From: Falsiroseomonas oleicola
Lineage (GTDB): Bacteria; Pseudomonadota; Alphaproteobacteria; Acetobacterales; Acetobacteraceae
NCBI RefSeq assembly: GCF_019029495.1
Contig: NZ_JAERQM010000011.1
Coordinates: 62,001-126,000, forward strand
Length of the DNA: 64,000 bases
Reading direction: 5' to 3'
A program made the translations under genes and the position numbers. Below the pieces are notes generated by a model. It had not been told where the DNA came from and ran no database searches. It saw only the letters and a list, made by a program, of their open reading frames with translations. Shown here one piece after another: positions 18,776 through 26,383 of this stretch (position 1 is the first letter of the stretch; every line of letters begins with the position of its first letter).

Positions 18776-19588
18776 TCAGCCCAGCCAGCTCGCCAGCCGC
18801 GCCGCCACGGAATCCCAGCGCGCGGCGAAGTGGCGGTGCAGCGCCCAGTCCACGCCATTCAATGCCGTCATCCGCGCGACCAGCTTCGGGTCGGAGAGGC
18901 GCGCGGTGATGCCGACACGCTCCTCCGCGCCTTCCTCATTCACCCGCAGCCGCGCCGCCGGGCCGCGGGCCTGGCCGAGCAGCAGCCGGGTCAGGGCCCG
19001 GAAGCCCAGCGGGTAGCGCTCCTGCAACCCGAGAAAGGCATAATGCGCCTCGACATGCGCGATGGCGGCGGCGGCATCCCCGGCATCCAGGATCGCCTTC
19101 GGCACCAGGTGCCGCGCGGCCCGGTTGCGCTGGCCGGGCAGGTCGAGAAAGGCGTCGAAATCCGGCACGCGCCGCCGCACCTCCTCCGACAGGGGATGCA
19201 TGCGGGAGCGCTGGTAGAGATAGTCGGAGATCAGCCGCGCGGCCGGGTCCCGCAGCATGGTGAACAGCCGGGTCCCCGGCACGCCCTGCGCCAGCCGCAC
19301 GACCTGGCGCTGCTGCACATGGCCGGAGGCGAAGCGGAAGGGGGCGAGGCGATAGGCGTCCAGCGCCTGTTCCACCGCGACGTCGTAGCGCTGCATCGCC
19401 GGGCGGCCGCGGTCCAGATGATCGATATGCAGGCTGCGATAGGGCGCCAGATCCTTCGCCAACTCGGCCGAGAGCGAGGAGCCGGCGGTCTTCGGCACGT
19501 GCACGAACAGCCAGAGCGGCGGCGCGGGCGTGGCGCAGGCCATCCAGTGCTCGAAATCACCGGCGAAAAAGGCCTGCAGCGGGGTCAT
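18776..19588 (-). CDS. Sulfotransferase family protein (second of pair)
   Basis: Predicted PAPS-dependent carbohydrate sulfotransferase, 270 residues. The 5'-phosphosulfate loop is FVHVPKTAGSSL (about residues 28-39) and the 3'-phosphate site is LRDPAARLISDYLYQRS with its conserved Arg and Ser. Both are the standard PAPS contacts of the family. Its start overlaps the stop of the upstream sulfotransferase as ATGA. Similarity along the whole length to that neighbour (HVPKTAG, FASGH, LRDP, AAAAIAHV) suggests an old gene duplication. The two sit downstream of cysNC, which makes PAPS. The sulfated acceptor is unknown. Confidence 0.85.
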   Translation of the reverse strand: MTPLQAFFAGDFEHWMACATPAPPLWLFVHVPKTAGSSLSAELAKDLAPYRSLHIDHLDRGRPAMQRYDVAVEQALDAYRLAPFRFASGHVQQRQVVRLAQGVPGTRLFTMLRDPAARLISDYLYQRSRMHPLSEEVRRRVPDFDAFLDLPGQRNRAARHLVPKAILDAGDAAAAIAHVEAHYAFLGLQERYPLGFRALTRLLLGQARGPAARLRVNEEGAEERVGITARLSDPKLVARMTALNGVDWALHRHFAARWDSVAARLASWLG

Positions 19589-20379
19589 GCGGTGACCAGG
19601 GCCGGGACCAGGGCCGGCGCGGCGGCCCGCAGCCGCTGCGCCACATGGTCATGCAGCGCGCAGTCCAGCGGGTTCAGCGCGCGGATGCGGTCGGCCAGCT
19701 CCGGGCTCACCACCTCCCCGCCATCGTCATCCGTGTTCACATTGGCCCGCAGCCGCGGCGTGCGGGGCGACCCGGCCAGGGTGGTGAGGGTGCGGAAGCT
19801 CAGGTCATACATCTCCTGAACCCCGACGAAGGCGAAGCGATCCATCACATGGGCGATGGCGGCGGCGGCGTCGCGCTTCACCAGGATGTCCCGCGGCAGC
19901 AGGTGCACGGCCGCCTTGTCCATCTCCCAGCGCAGGTCGAGATAGGCCTCCAGCGTCGGGACCCGGGTCCGGAAGGCCTCGAAGCCCGGGTGGCGGGCGG
20001 ATCGCTGGTGGCGATAGTCCGACACCACCCGTGCCACCGGGTCGCGCAGCAGGGTGATGAAGCGCGCCTGGGGCAGGCGTTGCGCGATGCGGGCCACATG
20101 GCGGGCCAGGATATGGCCGGAGGCGAAGCGGATGCCGCGCGGCCCGGCCTGGTCCAGGAAGCGCTCCACCGCATCATCGATGCGATCGCTGAAGCTGCGC
20201 GTGGTATCCGTGTAGTCGACATGGATGTTGATGTCGGGCGGCAGGATCGCGGCGAGTTCGGCGCGCAGCGAGGTCCCGGCGGTCTTCGGCACATGCACGA
20301 AGATGCAGGGGCCCTGGTCCAGCCGCGCCGCCCGCAGGTAGTCGCTGGTCAGACCCGCGAACAACATTGGCATCGACAT
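19585..20379 (-). CDS. Sulfotransferase family protein (first of pair)
   Basis: Predicted PAPS-dependent sulfotransferase, 264 residues. PAPS-binding motifs are FVHVPKTAGTSL (residues about 27-38) and TLLRDPVARVVSDYRHQRS. The start is ATG 20379 (a second ATG two codons on is possible), 27 bases after the cysNC stop, so it is likely in the same transcript. The pairing with its paralogue suggests two acceptor positions or two acceptor sugars; that is inference. Confidence 0.85.
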   Translation of the reverse strand: MSMPMLFAGLTSDYLRAARLDQGPCIFVHVPKTAGTSLRAELAAILPPDINIHVDYTDTTRSFSDRIDDAVERFLDQAGPRGIRFASGHILARHVARIAQRLPQARFITLLRDPVARVVSDYRHQRSARHPGFEAFRTRVPTLEAYLDLRWEMDKAAVHLLPRDILVKRDAAAAIAHVMDRFAFVGVQEMYDLSFRTLTTLAGSPRTPRLRANVNTDDDGGEVVSPELADRIRALNPLDCALHDHVAQRLRAAAPALVPALVTA

Positions 20380-20406
20380 CGGTGGCAGGCCTCGCTTGGC
20401 TTCGGA

Positions 20407-22290
20407 TCAGTCGGAAATCAGGCCGCGCAGATGCGCCAGCACCTGCTCCGCCGCCTCGGCCGGGGTCTGGCCTTCGGTCTCGACGCGCAGCTCGGGATGT
20501 TCCGGCGCCTCATAGGGGCTGCTGATGCCGGTGAAGTTGCGGATCGTGCCCTCGATCGCCTTGGCGTAGAGCCCCTTGGGGTCGCGGCGGATGCAGGCCT
20601 CGATCGGGGTATCGACGAAGACCTCGATGAATTCCTCCGTGCCCATCATCTCCCGCACCATCTGCCGCTCGGCGCGGAAGGGGGAGATGAAGGAGCACAG
20701 CACGATCAGCCCGGCATCGACGAACAGCTTCGCCACCTCTCCCACCCGGCGGATGTTCTCCACCCGGTCGGCATCGGTGAATCCCAGGTCGCGGTTCAGG
20801 CCGTGGCGCAGGTTGTCGCCATCCAGCGTGTAGGTGTGGCGGCCCTCGGCGTGCAGCGCCTGTTCCACCAGCTTGGCGATGGTCGACTTGCCGGAGCCCG
20901 ACAGGCCGGTGAACCAGATGGCGCGCGGCTTCTGCCGGTCCAGCGCGGCGCGCGCCGCCTTGTCCACCAGGAATTCCTCCTGGTGGATATTGGTGGCGCG
21001 GCGCAGGCTGAAGCTGACCATGCCGGCGGCGGCGGTGCGGTTGCTGAAGCGGTCCACCAGCACGAAGCCGCCGGTCTGGCGGTTCTCGGCATAGGGGTCG
21101 AGCGGCACGCGCTGGGCGGCGGAAAGGTTGCAGAAGCCGATCTCGTTCAGCTCCAGCCGCCGCGCCGCCTGATGTTCCAGCGTGTTCACATCGACGCGGT
21201 GGCGGATGGAGGTGACGGAGACCGGCGTCCAGAGATGGCCGGCGCGCATCAGGTACTGCCGCCCGGGCAGCAGCGGTTCCTCGTCCATCCACAGGATATG
21301 GGCGGCGAACTGGTCGGTGACGGCGGGGCGTTCGGCCGGCGGGGCGAGCACGTCGCCGCGGGCCACGTCCACCTCATCGGCCAGGCAGATCGTCACCGCC
21401 TCCCCCGCCACCGCTTCCGGCTGGTCGCCATCGGGGCCGAGGATGCGGGCGACGGTGCTGGCCTTGCCCGAGGCCGCGACCACCACGGGATCGGCCAGCG
21501 CCACGCGGCCGGAGGCGACAGTGCCGGCGAATCCGCGAAAATCCTGGTTCGGCCGGTTCACCCATTGCACGGGGAAGCGGAAGGGCCGCGACGCCGCCTC
21601 GGCCTCCGGCTCCACCTGTTCCAGATGCGCGATCAGCGTCGGGCCGCGATGCCAGGGCGTGTTGCCGGAGAGCGAGGAGACATTGTCGCCGAAGCGGGCG
21701 GAGACCGGAATCGGCTGCATCGTGTGGAAGCCGAGCCCGGCGGCGAAATGGGAAAAATCGCCGGTGATGCGGTCGAAGACCGCCTGGTCGAAGCCCACCA
21801 GGTCGATCTTGTTCACCGCCAGCACCACATGCCGGATGCCGAGCAGGGAGCAGATATAGGCATGGCGCCGCGTCTGGGTCAGCACGCCGCGGCGTGCGTC
21901 GCAAAGGATGATGGCGAGGTCGGAATTGGACGCGCCGGTCGCCATGTTGCGTGTGTACTGCTCATGCCCCGGCGTGTCGGCGACGATGAAGCTGCGGCGG
22001 GGCGTGGCGAAGAAGCGGTAGGCGACGTCGATGGTGATGCCCTGCTGGCGCTCCGCCTCCAGCCCATCGACCAGCAGCGCGAGGTCCACCTCCTCCCCCA
22101 GCGTGCCGTGCTTGCGGCTGTCCTTGGTGATGCTGGCCAGCGTGTCTTCCATGATGAGGCGGCTGTCGAACAGCAGGCGGCCGATCAGCGTGGACTTGCC
22201 GTCGTCGACGGAACCGCAGGTCAGGAAGCGCAGCAGGCCGCGCTGTTCGACGTCCTGGCGGGAGGCGGCGTGGCGAGGCGTGTCGGTCAT
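20407..22290 (-). CDS. cysNC: Bifunctional sulfate adenylyltransferase subunit 1 / adenylylsulfate kinase CysNC (NodQ-type)
   Basis: Makes PAPS: the N-terminal GTPase subunit drives APS formation with CysD and the C-terminal kinase phosphorylates APS. The 627-residue protein has the GTPase loop GSVDDGKST, switch motif [12 protein letters not shown] and specificity motif NKIDL in residues about 20-165, then elongation-factor-like beta barrels (about 240-430). The APS kinase domain (about 440-627) has its own P-loop [12 protein letters not shown] and the motif [15 protein letters not shown]. Such fusions are known as CysNC or NodQ. CysD normally lies directly upstream but is absent here: a 92-bp gap leads to divergent cysQ. 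Downstream are two sulfotransferase genes. Confidence 0.95.
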   Translation of the reverse strand: MTDTPRHAASRQDVEQRGLLRFLTCGSVDDGKSTLIGRLLFDSRLIMEDTLASITKDSRKHGTLGEEVDLALLVDGLEAERQQGITIDVAYRFFATPRRSFIVADTPGHEQYTRNMATGASNSDLAIILCDARRGVLTQTRRHAYICSLLGIRHVVLAVNKIDLVGFDQAVFDRITGDFSHFAAGLGFHTMQPIPVSARFGDNVSSLSGNTPWHRGPTLIAHLEQVEPEAEAASRPFRFPVQWVNRPNQDFRGFAGTVASGRVALADPVVVAASGKASTVARILGPDGDQPEAVAGEAVTICLADEVDVARGDVLAPPAERPAVTDQFAAHILWMDEEPLLPGRQYLMRAGHLWTPVSVTSIRHRVDVNTLEHQAARRLELNEIGFCNLSAAQRVPLDPYAENRQTGGFVLVDRFSNRTAAAGMVSFSLRRATNIHQEEFLVDKAARAALDRQKPRAIWFTGLSGSGKSTIAKLVEQALHAEGRHTYTLDGDNLRHGLNRDLGFTDADRVENIRRVGEVAKLFVDAGLIVLCSFISPFRAERQMVREMMGTEEFIEVFVDTPIEACIRRDPKGLYAKAIEGTIRNFTGISSPYEAPEHPELRVETEGQTPAEAAEQVLAHLRGLISD

Positions 22291-22382
22291 CTGGTCCGTC
22301 TGACCCAATCTTGTCGTTCGGCTATCCCATGGCCGGCCTTGCCGGGGCAAGATGCGCGGCGACCGACGGGAGCCCCACGACC

Positions 22383-23171
22383 ATGACCGATCACGCCCCC
22401 TTGCTGGCCCGCTTCGCCGCCATCGCCGCGGAGGCTGGCGCGCGCATCGTGGAGGTGCGCGCCCGGCCGCATGACGTGACCGCCAAGGCCGATGGATCTC
22501 CACTGACCGAGGCCGACCTGGCGGCGGAGGCGGTGATCGCCGCCGCCCTGCCCGCCGCCGCCCCCGGCATCGCCGTGGTGTCGGAAGAAGATGCGCAGCG
22601 CAGGGCGCCACCACCGGGCGCGCCCTTCATCCTGGTCGACCCGCTGGACGGCACGCGGGAATTCCTTGGCCCCTCCGGCGAGTTCACGGTGAACATCGCC
22701 CTGATCGAGGACGGGCGGCCGGTCTGCGGCGTGGTCTATGCGCCCGCCCTCGGCCGCATCTGGCGCGGCGCGCTCGGCCTGGGCGCGGCCATGGCGACGC
22801 TGCCGCCCGGTGCCGATCCGGCCCGCGCCGCCTGGCGGCCGATCCGCGCAAGGCCCTGCCCGGCGGCGGACTGGACCGCGGTGGCCAGCCGGTCGCACAT
22901 GGACCCGGAGACGCAGGCCTATCTCGCCCGGCTGCCGATCGGCGAGCATCGCGCCATCGGTTCCTCCCTGAAGTTCTGCCTGCTGGCGGAGGGGGTGGCG
23001 GATGTCTATCCGCGCTTCGGCCCGACCATGGAATGGGACACGGCGGCCGGCCAGGCGGTGCTGGAGGCGGCCGGCGGCCGGGTGGAGACGCCGGAGGGCG
23101 CGCCCTTCACCTATGGCAAGGCGCAGGGCGGCTTCCGCAATGGCAGCTTCATCGCCTGGGGCGCCGGCTGA
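22383..23171 (+). CDS. cysQ: 3'(2'),5'-bisphosphate nucleotidase CysQ
   Basis: Hydrolyses PAP, the by-product of sulfotransferases, to AMP and so relieves product inhibition. The 262-residue protein belongs to the lithium-sensitive phosphatase superfamily: VSEED at about residue 62, the metal motif DPLDGTREF at about 89-97, and [15 protein letters not shown] near 220. ATG 22383 is the only start that gives the family N-terminus. It is divergent from cysNC across 92 bp that probably carry both promoters. Its place fits PAP clearance for the neighbouring sulfotransferases. Confidence 0.93.
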   Translation: MTDHAPLLARFAAIAAEAGARIVEVRARPHDVTAKADGSPLTEADLAAEAVIAAALPAAAPGIAVVSEEDAQRRAPPPGAPFILVDPLDGTREFLGPSGEFTVNIALIEDGRPVCGVVYAPALGRIWRGALGLGAAMATLPPGADPARAAWRPIRARPCPAADWTAVASRSHMDPETQAYLARLPIGEHRAIGSSLKFCLLAEGVADVYPRFGPTMEWDTAAGQAVLEAAGGRVETPEGAPFTYGKAQGGFRNGSFIAWGAG

Positions 23172-23481
23172 TCCCCCGCGCCCGGCGCCGCCCGGTTCCG
23201 GGATGATGGGATCCGCCTGTTGCTGGCGGCCGACCATTGCTTGGCCTGGACCGGGAAGCGGTGCATAAATTGCCCCGGTCCACGGAACATGCCGGAGGTC
23301 TGGCCGCCAACAAAAGGTCTGGCCTCCAAGAACAGGTCTGGCAAGAACCGGTCTGGACGCGTTGTGGTCGGGCCAGGACGGCGCGAGATGGCAGGCCAAG
23401 GCCCGTCCCGGTCCTGCCAGGTTGGGACAACCTGTCGGGGGGCGACCACCCGGCAGGTGTGACATATGGGCGTGCGCCCCA
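23172..23481. other. Intergenic region after cysQ with hairpin and tandem repeat
   Basis: No convincing gene in 310 bp. A hairpin GGACCGGG/CCCGGTCC (23249-23256 with 23275-23282) encloses an A/T-rich 18-base loop; it could end cysQ transcription although no T-run follows. Next comes the 19-base tandem repeat listed separately. From about 23395 the sequence is GC-rich again. The open frame of the next gene runs through part of this region from 23362, but its composition looks non-coding. Confidence 0.5.
23296..23356. repeat. 19-bp tandem repeat, three to four copies, AGGTCTGG core
   Basis: The core AGGTCTGG starts at 23296, 23315 and 23334, exactly 19 bases apart, and a shifted variant CGGTCTGG starts at 23349. 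Units 1 and 2 (AGGTCTGGCCGCCAACAAA, AGGTCTGGCCTCCAAGAAC) match at 15 of 19 positions; unit 3 is shortened after AGGTCTGGC. It lies about 130 bp before the next gene. It could be an array of regulator sites on nearly two helix turns, or a slippage product. Confidence 0.7.
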
Positions 23482-25047
23482 TTGGAGGTTGGTCTGCAAC
23501 TCAGCCTGAAATGCCTCATCCCCCTGCCGGATGGCCGCTGCCTGCTCCTCGGCCGGGCCAGCGCTCCGGCGGCGGTCGGTGCGGAGCTGGCCCTGATGGA
23601 GGGGGACACCGCCTGCCCGATCGCGCATGGCGCCTTCTACCCCCTGCCCGCGCAGCACGGGACGGAGGGTTCGGGCGCCGCGCCGGCCCATGGCTTCTCC
23701 CTGATCGCCGACCGCGTGCCCAAGTCACCCCGCCTGGTCCTGCGTGCCGGTGGGGGGTCCGCCAGCGCGGAGAGCGTCGAACATATCTTCGAGACCGCGG
23801 AGGCGGCCGGCACATCGGGGCTGGCAAAGCTGCTGGCCGATCAGCCGCCGGCGCTGGGCTTCGCCCTGCTGCGCGACGCCGGCACCCATGCCGCGCTGGC
23901 CAGCCTGATGACCCTGGGCGGTGCCCCGTTGGGCGCCTTCGCCGAATGGATGGCGCGCCTGCATCCGGTGCGCGGCAGGACCGTGGAGAACCTGCCCGGC
24001 GTTGAGGAGGCGGAGGCGCTGCATTCCCTCGGCGGGGATATACTGGTGGTCGTGCGCGGCGGCGCGGCTTTCCCGCCCGAGGCGCGGTTGGAACTCGCTT
24101 TGGTCGGGCTGCTGCCAGGGGCTGGCCCGCTGGCGTCGCGCGCCGTGGCGCTGCCGCTGTTCGATGGGCATGCGGCCGCGCTGCCTCAGGCCCTGGTGCT
24201 GCATGGGCGCATCGACCCCGCCTGGCTCGACCGGCTGTCGGCGCTGGAAGTCGTGCTGCAGCTGCGGATGGGGGCGGAGGAGGTGCATCTCCTGCGCTGC
24301 CGGCCGCGCGCCGCGACGGTGCCGGATCTGCTCGATGCGGTCTGCCGCACAACCCTTCTCGCGGAAGCGGGGGAAGCTGGCAGCACCGAGGCGCTGGGCC
24401 TGTTGCGGCTGCTGACGGCGCGGCGGGAAGCCGCCTTCGAGCCTATGCTGGCCAGCCTCGCCGCCCAGTGCCCCCAGGATGCGGATGCAGGCGGCCAGTT
24501 GCCGCGCATCGGCCTGATCCTGGGCGCCGACGACCCGGTCGCAACCCGGCTGCTCCAGGTCACCGCCCCGGAATTCGAGGGACGCTGCGACCAACTGCTG
24601 ATCCTGGGCGATGCGGCGGAGGAGGTGGCGCAGGCCTTCCTGCGGCGCGGCCGCCTGCCGGTCCTGGTCGGGCCGGCCGCCGTGGCCGCGCTGCGCCAGG
24701 CCGGCGGTGTCGCCGCGGTGCTGGTGGTGGAGGCGCCGCGCTTCGCCGAGGCGGTGGCGAGGGGCCGTCCGGCGGAGGCCTTTTCCCGCCCCCTCGGTGC
24801 CGCGGACCTGGCGCGGCTGCTGGCACTGCATGGCGCGGCCGGCTGCGAGCCGGGGCTGGAGGATTCGCTGGTCCGGCTGCTGCGCCTGGAACGGCACAGG
24901 CCCGGGGAGGCCGCCTTCCTGCCGGTGCCGCGCGGCTGGAGCAGCCCGCATGCGGCGGAGCTGGTGAACGCCCATCTGGCGCGGCTATGGACGGCGGGCC
25001 TGAAGACGCAGGGCCTGAGGACGGAAGGGCTGGCGGCGCATGTCTGA
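23482..25047 (+). CDS. Uncharacterised glycan-region protein with no clear canonical start
   Basis: A protein of about 520 residues that I do not recognise. Codon use in this frame is typical of the neighbourhood. Residues about 330-470 have an alternating hydrophobic pattern (IGLILGADDPVATRLL, LLILGDAAEEVAQAFL, PVLVGPAAVAALRQ) that resembles part of a nucleotide-sugar fold, but I see no full glycosyltransferase motif. The start is unclear: TTG 23482 has no ribosome site before it, while a good GGAGG (23484-23488) stands 5 bases before a CTG at 23494; there is no ATG near the expected N-terminus. Its last 8 bases overlap the next gene, a glycosyltransferase, so the two are probably coupled. 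Confidence 0.65.
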   Translation: MEVGLQLSLKCLIPLPDGRCLLLGRASAPAAVGAELALMEGDTACPIAHGAFYPLPAQHGTEGSGAAPAHGFSLIADRVPKSPRLVLRAGGGSASAESVEHIFETAEAAGTSGLAKLLADQPPALGFALLRDAGTHAALASLMTLGGAPLGAFAEWMARLHPVRGRTVENLPGVEEAEALHSLGGDILVVVRGGAAFPPEARLELALVGLLPGAGPLASRAVALPLFDGHAAALPQALVLHGRIDPAWLDRLSALEVVLQLRMGAEEVHLLRCRPRAATVPDLLDAVCRTTLLAEAGEAGSTEALGLLRLLTARREAAFEPMLASLAAQCPQDADAGGQLPRIGLILGADDPVATRLLQVTAPEFEGRCDQLLILGDAAEEVAQAFLRRGRLPVLVGPAAVAALRQAGGVAAVLVVEAPRFAEAVARGRPAEAFSRPLGAADLARLLALHGAAGCEPGLEDSLVRLLRLERHRPGEAAFLPVPRGWSSPHAAELVNAHLARLWTAGLKTQGLRTEGLAAHV

Positions 25048-26308
25048 GGCCAGGAACCCGGCCGGCCGGGTCTGCATCGTCGCCCATTCCCATCCGGAAT
25101 TCTCCAAGGGCGGCGGCGAGCTGGCGGCGTACCGACAATTCGAGACCATGCGCCATGCGGGGCGGGACGTGCTGTTCGTCGGCGCCTGCGAGATCGGCAC
25201 GCTCTATGCCGAGACCCATGACATCGAGACGGTGATGCCCTTCGGCGAGGGCGAATACGTCTTTTCCTTCGCCGGCATGGCGGAGGACCGGCTGGCCTGG
25301 GACGACCCGTTCCAGCGTGGCGTGCTGGTCGATTTTCTCGCCGGGCTGGATTGCGAGGTCTACCACTTCCACCACTACTGGCGGCTGGGCATCGACCTGA
25401 TCGATGCGCTGATGCAGGCGCGGCCGAAGGCGCGCTTCGTCCTGACCACCCATGAGATGCTGGCCATCTGCCTGCATCACGGCCAGATGGTGAAGACCAG
25501 GTCGCGGGAGCTGTGCCGCAAGGAATCGCCGCTGCGCTGCCTGGCCTGCTTCCCGGACCAGACCCTGGAACGCTTCGCCTATCGCAAGGCCACGCTGCTT
25601 TCGGTGCTGTCGCGCTTCGATGCGGTGATCCACCCCAGCGAATTCATCCGCGCCCGCTACCGCGACTGGGGCCTGACCGCACCGCACGACCCGGTGGTGG
25701 AGAACTACCTGGGCGATGCCATCCTCGACCAGCCGCGCCTGCCCGCCGATGCCGCGACCATGGCGCATCGCTTCGGCTTCTTCGGCCAGCCCACCTCCTT
25801 CAAGGGGCTCGACGTTCTGCTGCGGGCGCTGCCAATGGCGCTGCGCGGCAATCCGGACATCGTGCTGACGGTGTTCGGCGCGGAGCGGGAGGATGTGCTG
25901 CGGCTGTTCCCGACGCTGGAGACGATGGTGGAGGCCGCCGGCCCCAGCCTGACCTTCGCCGGCCGCTACGACCCGACCGATGCGGTGGATTTGATGCGCA
26001 GCGTTGGCTGGGTGGTGGTGCCGAGCATCTGGTGGGAGAATTCGCCGGTGGTGATCCAGGAGGCGCGGCGCGCCGGCACGCCGCTGATCGTCTCCGACAT
26101 CGGCGGCATGGCGGAGAAGGTGCTGCGCGATGTGGACGGGCTGCACTTCAAGCGCGCCGCGCCGGTCGACCTGGCGCGGGTGATGGTGCAGGCGACCGAC
26201 CCGGAACTGCGCGCCGCGCTCGGCGCGAGCATCCGCGATGTCATGGGCCGCGCGGAATTCCTCGCGGCGCTCGATGCGGCGACGGGCATGGCACGACAGC
26301 GGAGCTGA
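25040..26308 (+). CDS. Glycosyltransferase family 4 protein with a cysteine cluster
   Basis: A 422-residue GT-B glycosyltransferase. The N-terminal part has HPEFSKGGGELAAYRQF, the acceptor-side glycine loop. The C-terminal half has FGFFGQPTSFKGLDVLL, the donor-side PSIWWENSPVVIQEARRAG with its E-x7-E pair, and SDIGGMAEKV. Residues about 150-175 hold a cluster of four cysteines (one in LAICLHHG, then ELCRKESPLRCLACF), a pattern seen in some GT4 enzymes and possibly a metal site. No signal peptide. ATG 25040 overlaps the previous stop by 8 bases. Probably adds a sugar in the same pathway as its neighbours. Confidence 0.86.
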   Translation: MSEARNPAGRVCIVAHSHPEFSKGGGELAAYRQFETMRHAGRDVLFVGACEIGTLYAETHDIETVMPFGEGEYVFSFAGMAEDRLAWDDPFQRGVLVDFLAGLDCEVYHFHHYWRLGIDLIDALMQARPKARFVLTTHEMLAICLHHGQMVKTRSRELCRKESPLRCLACFPDQTLERFAYRKATLLSVLSRFDAVIHPSEFIRARYRDWGLTAPHDPVVENYLGDAILDQPRLPADAATMAHRFGFFGQPTSFKGLDVLLRALPMALRGNPDIVLTVFGAEREDVLRLFPTLETMVEAAGPSLTFAGRYDPTDAVDLMRSVGWVVVPSIWWENSPVVIQEARRAGTPLIVSDIGGMAEKVLRDVDGLHFKRAAPVDLARVMVQATDPELRAALGASIRDVMGRAEFLAALDAATGMARQRS

Positions 26309-26383
26309 TGCTGGTCAGTGGGCTATACGCGCCGATGGACTGGCGACGCTGGCGCGAAAGGTGTCGCCTCGCCTTGTCCTGCC

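Noticed and set aside
23362-23481. TTG start at 23362 for the unknown glycan-region gene
   Set aside because: The added 40 residues look like translated non-coding DNA and no ribosome site precedes the TTG.
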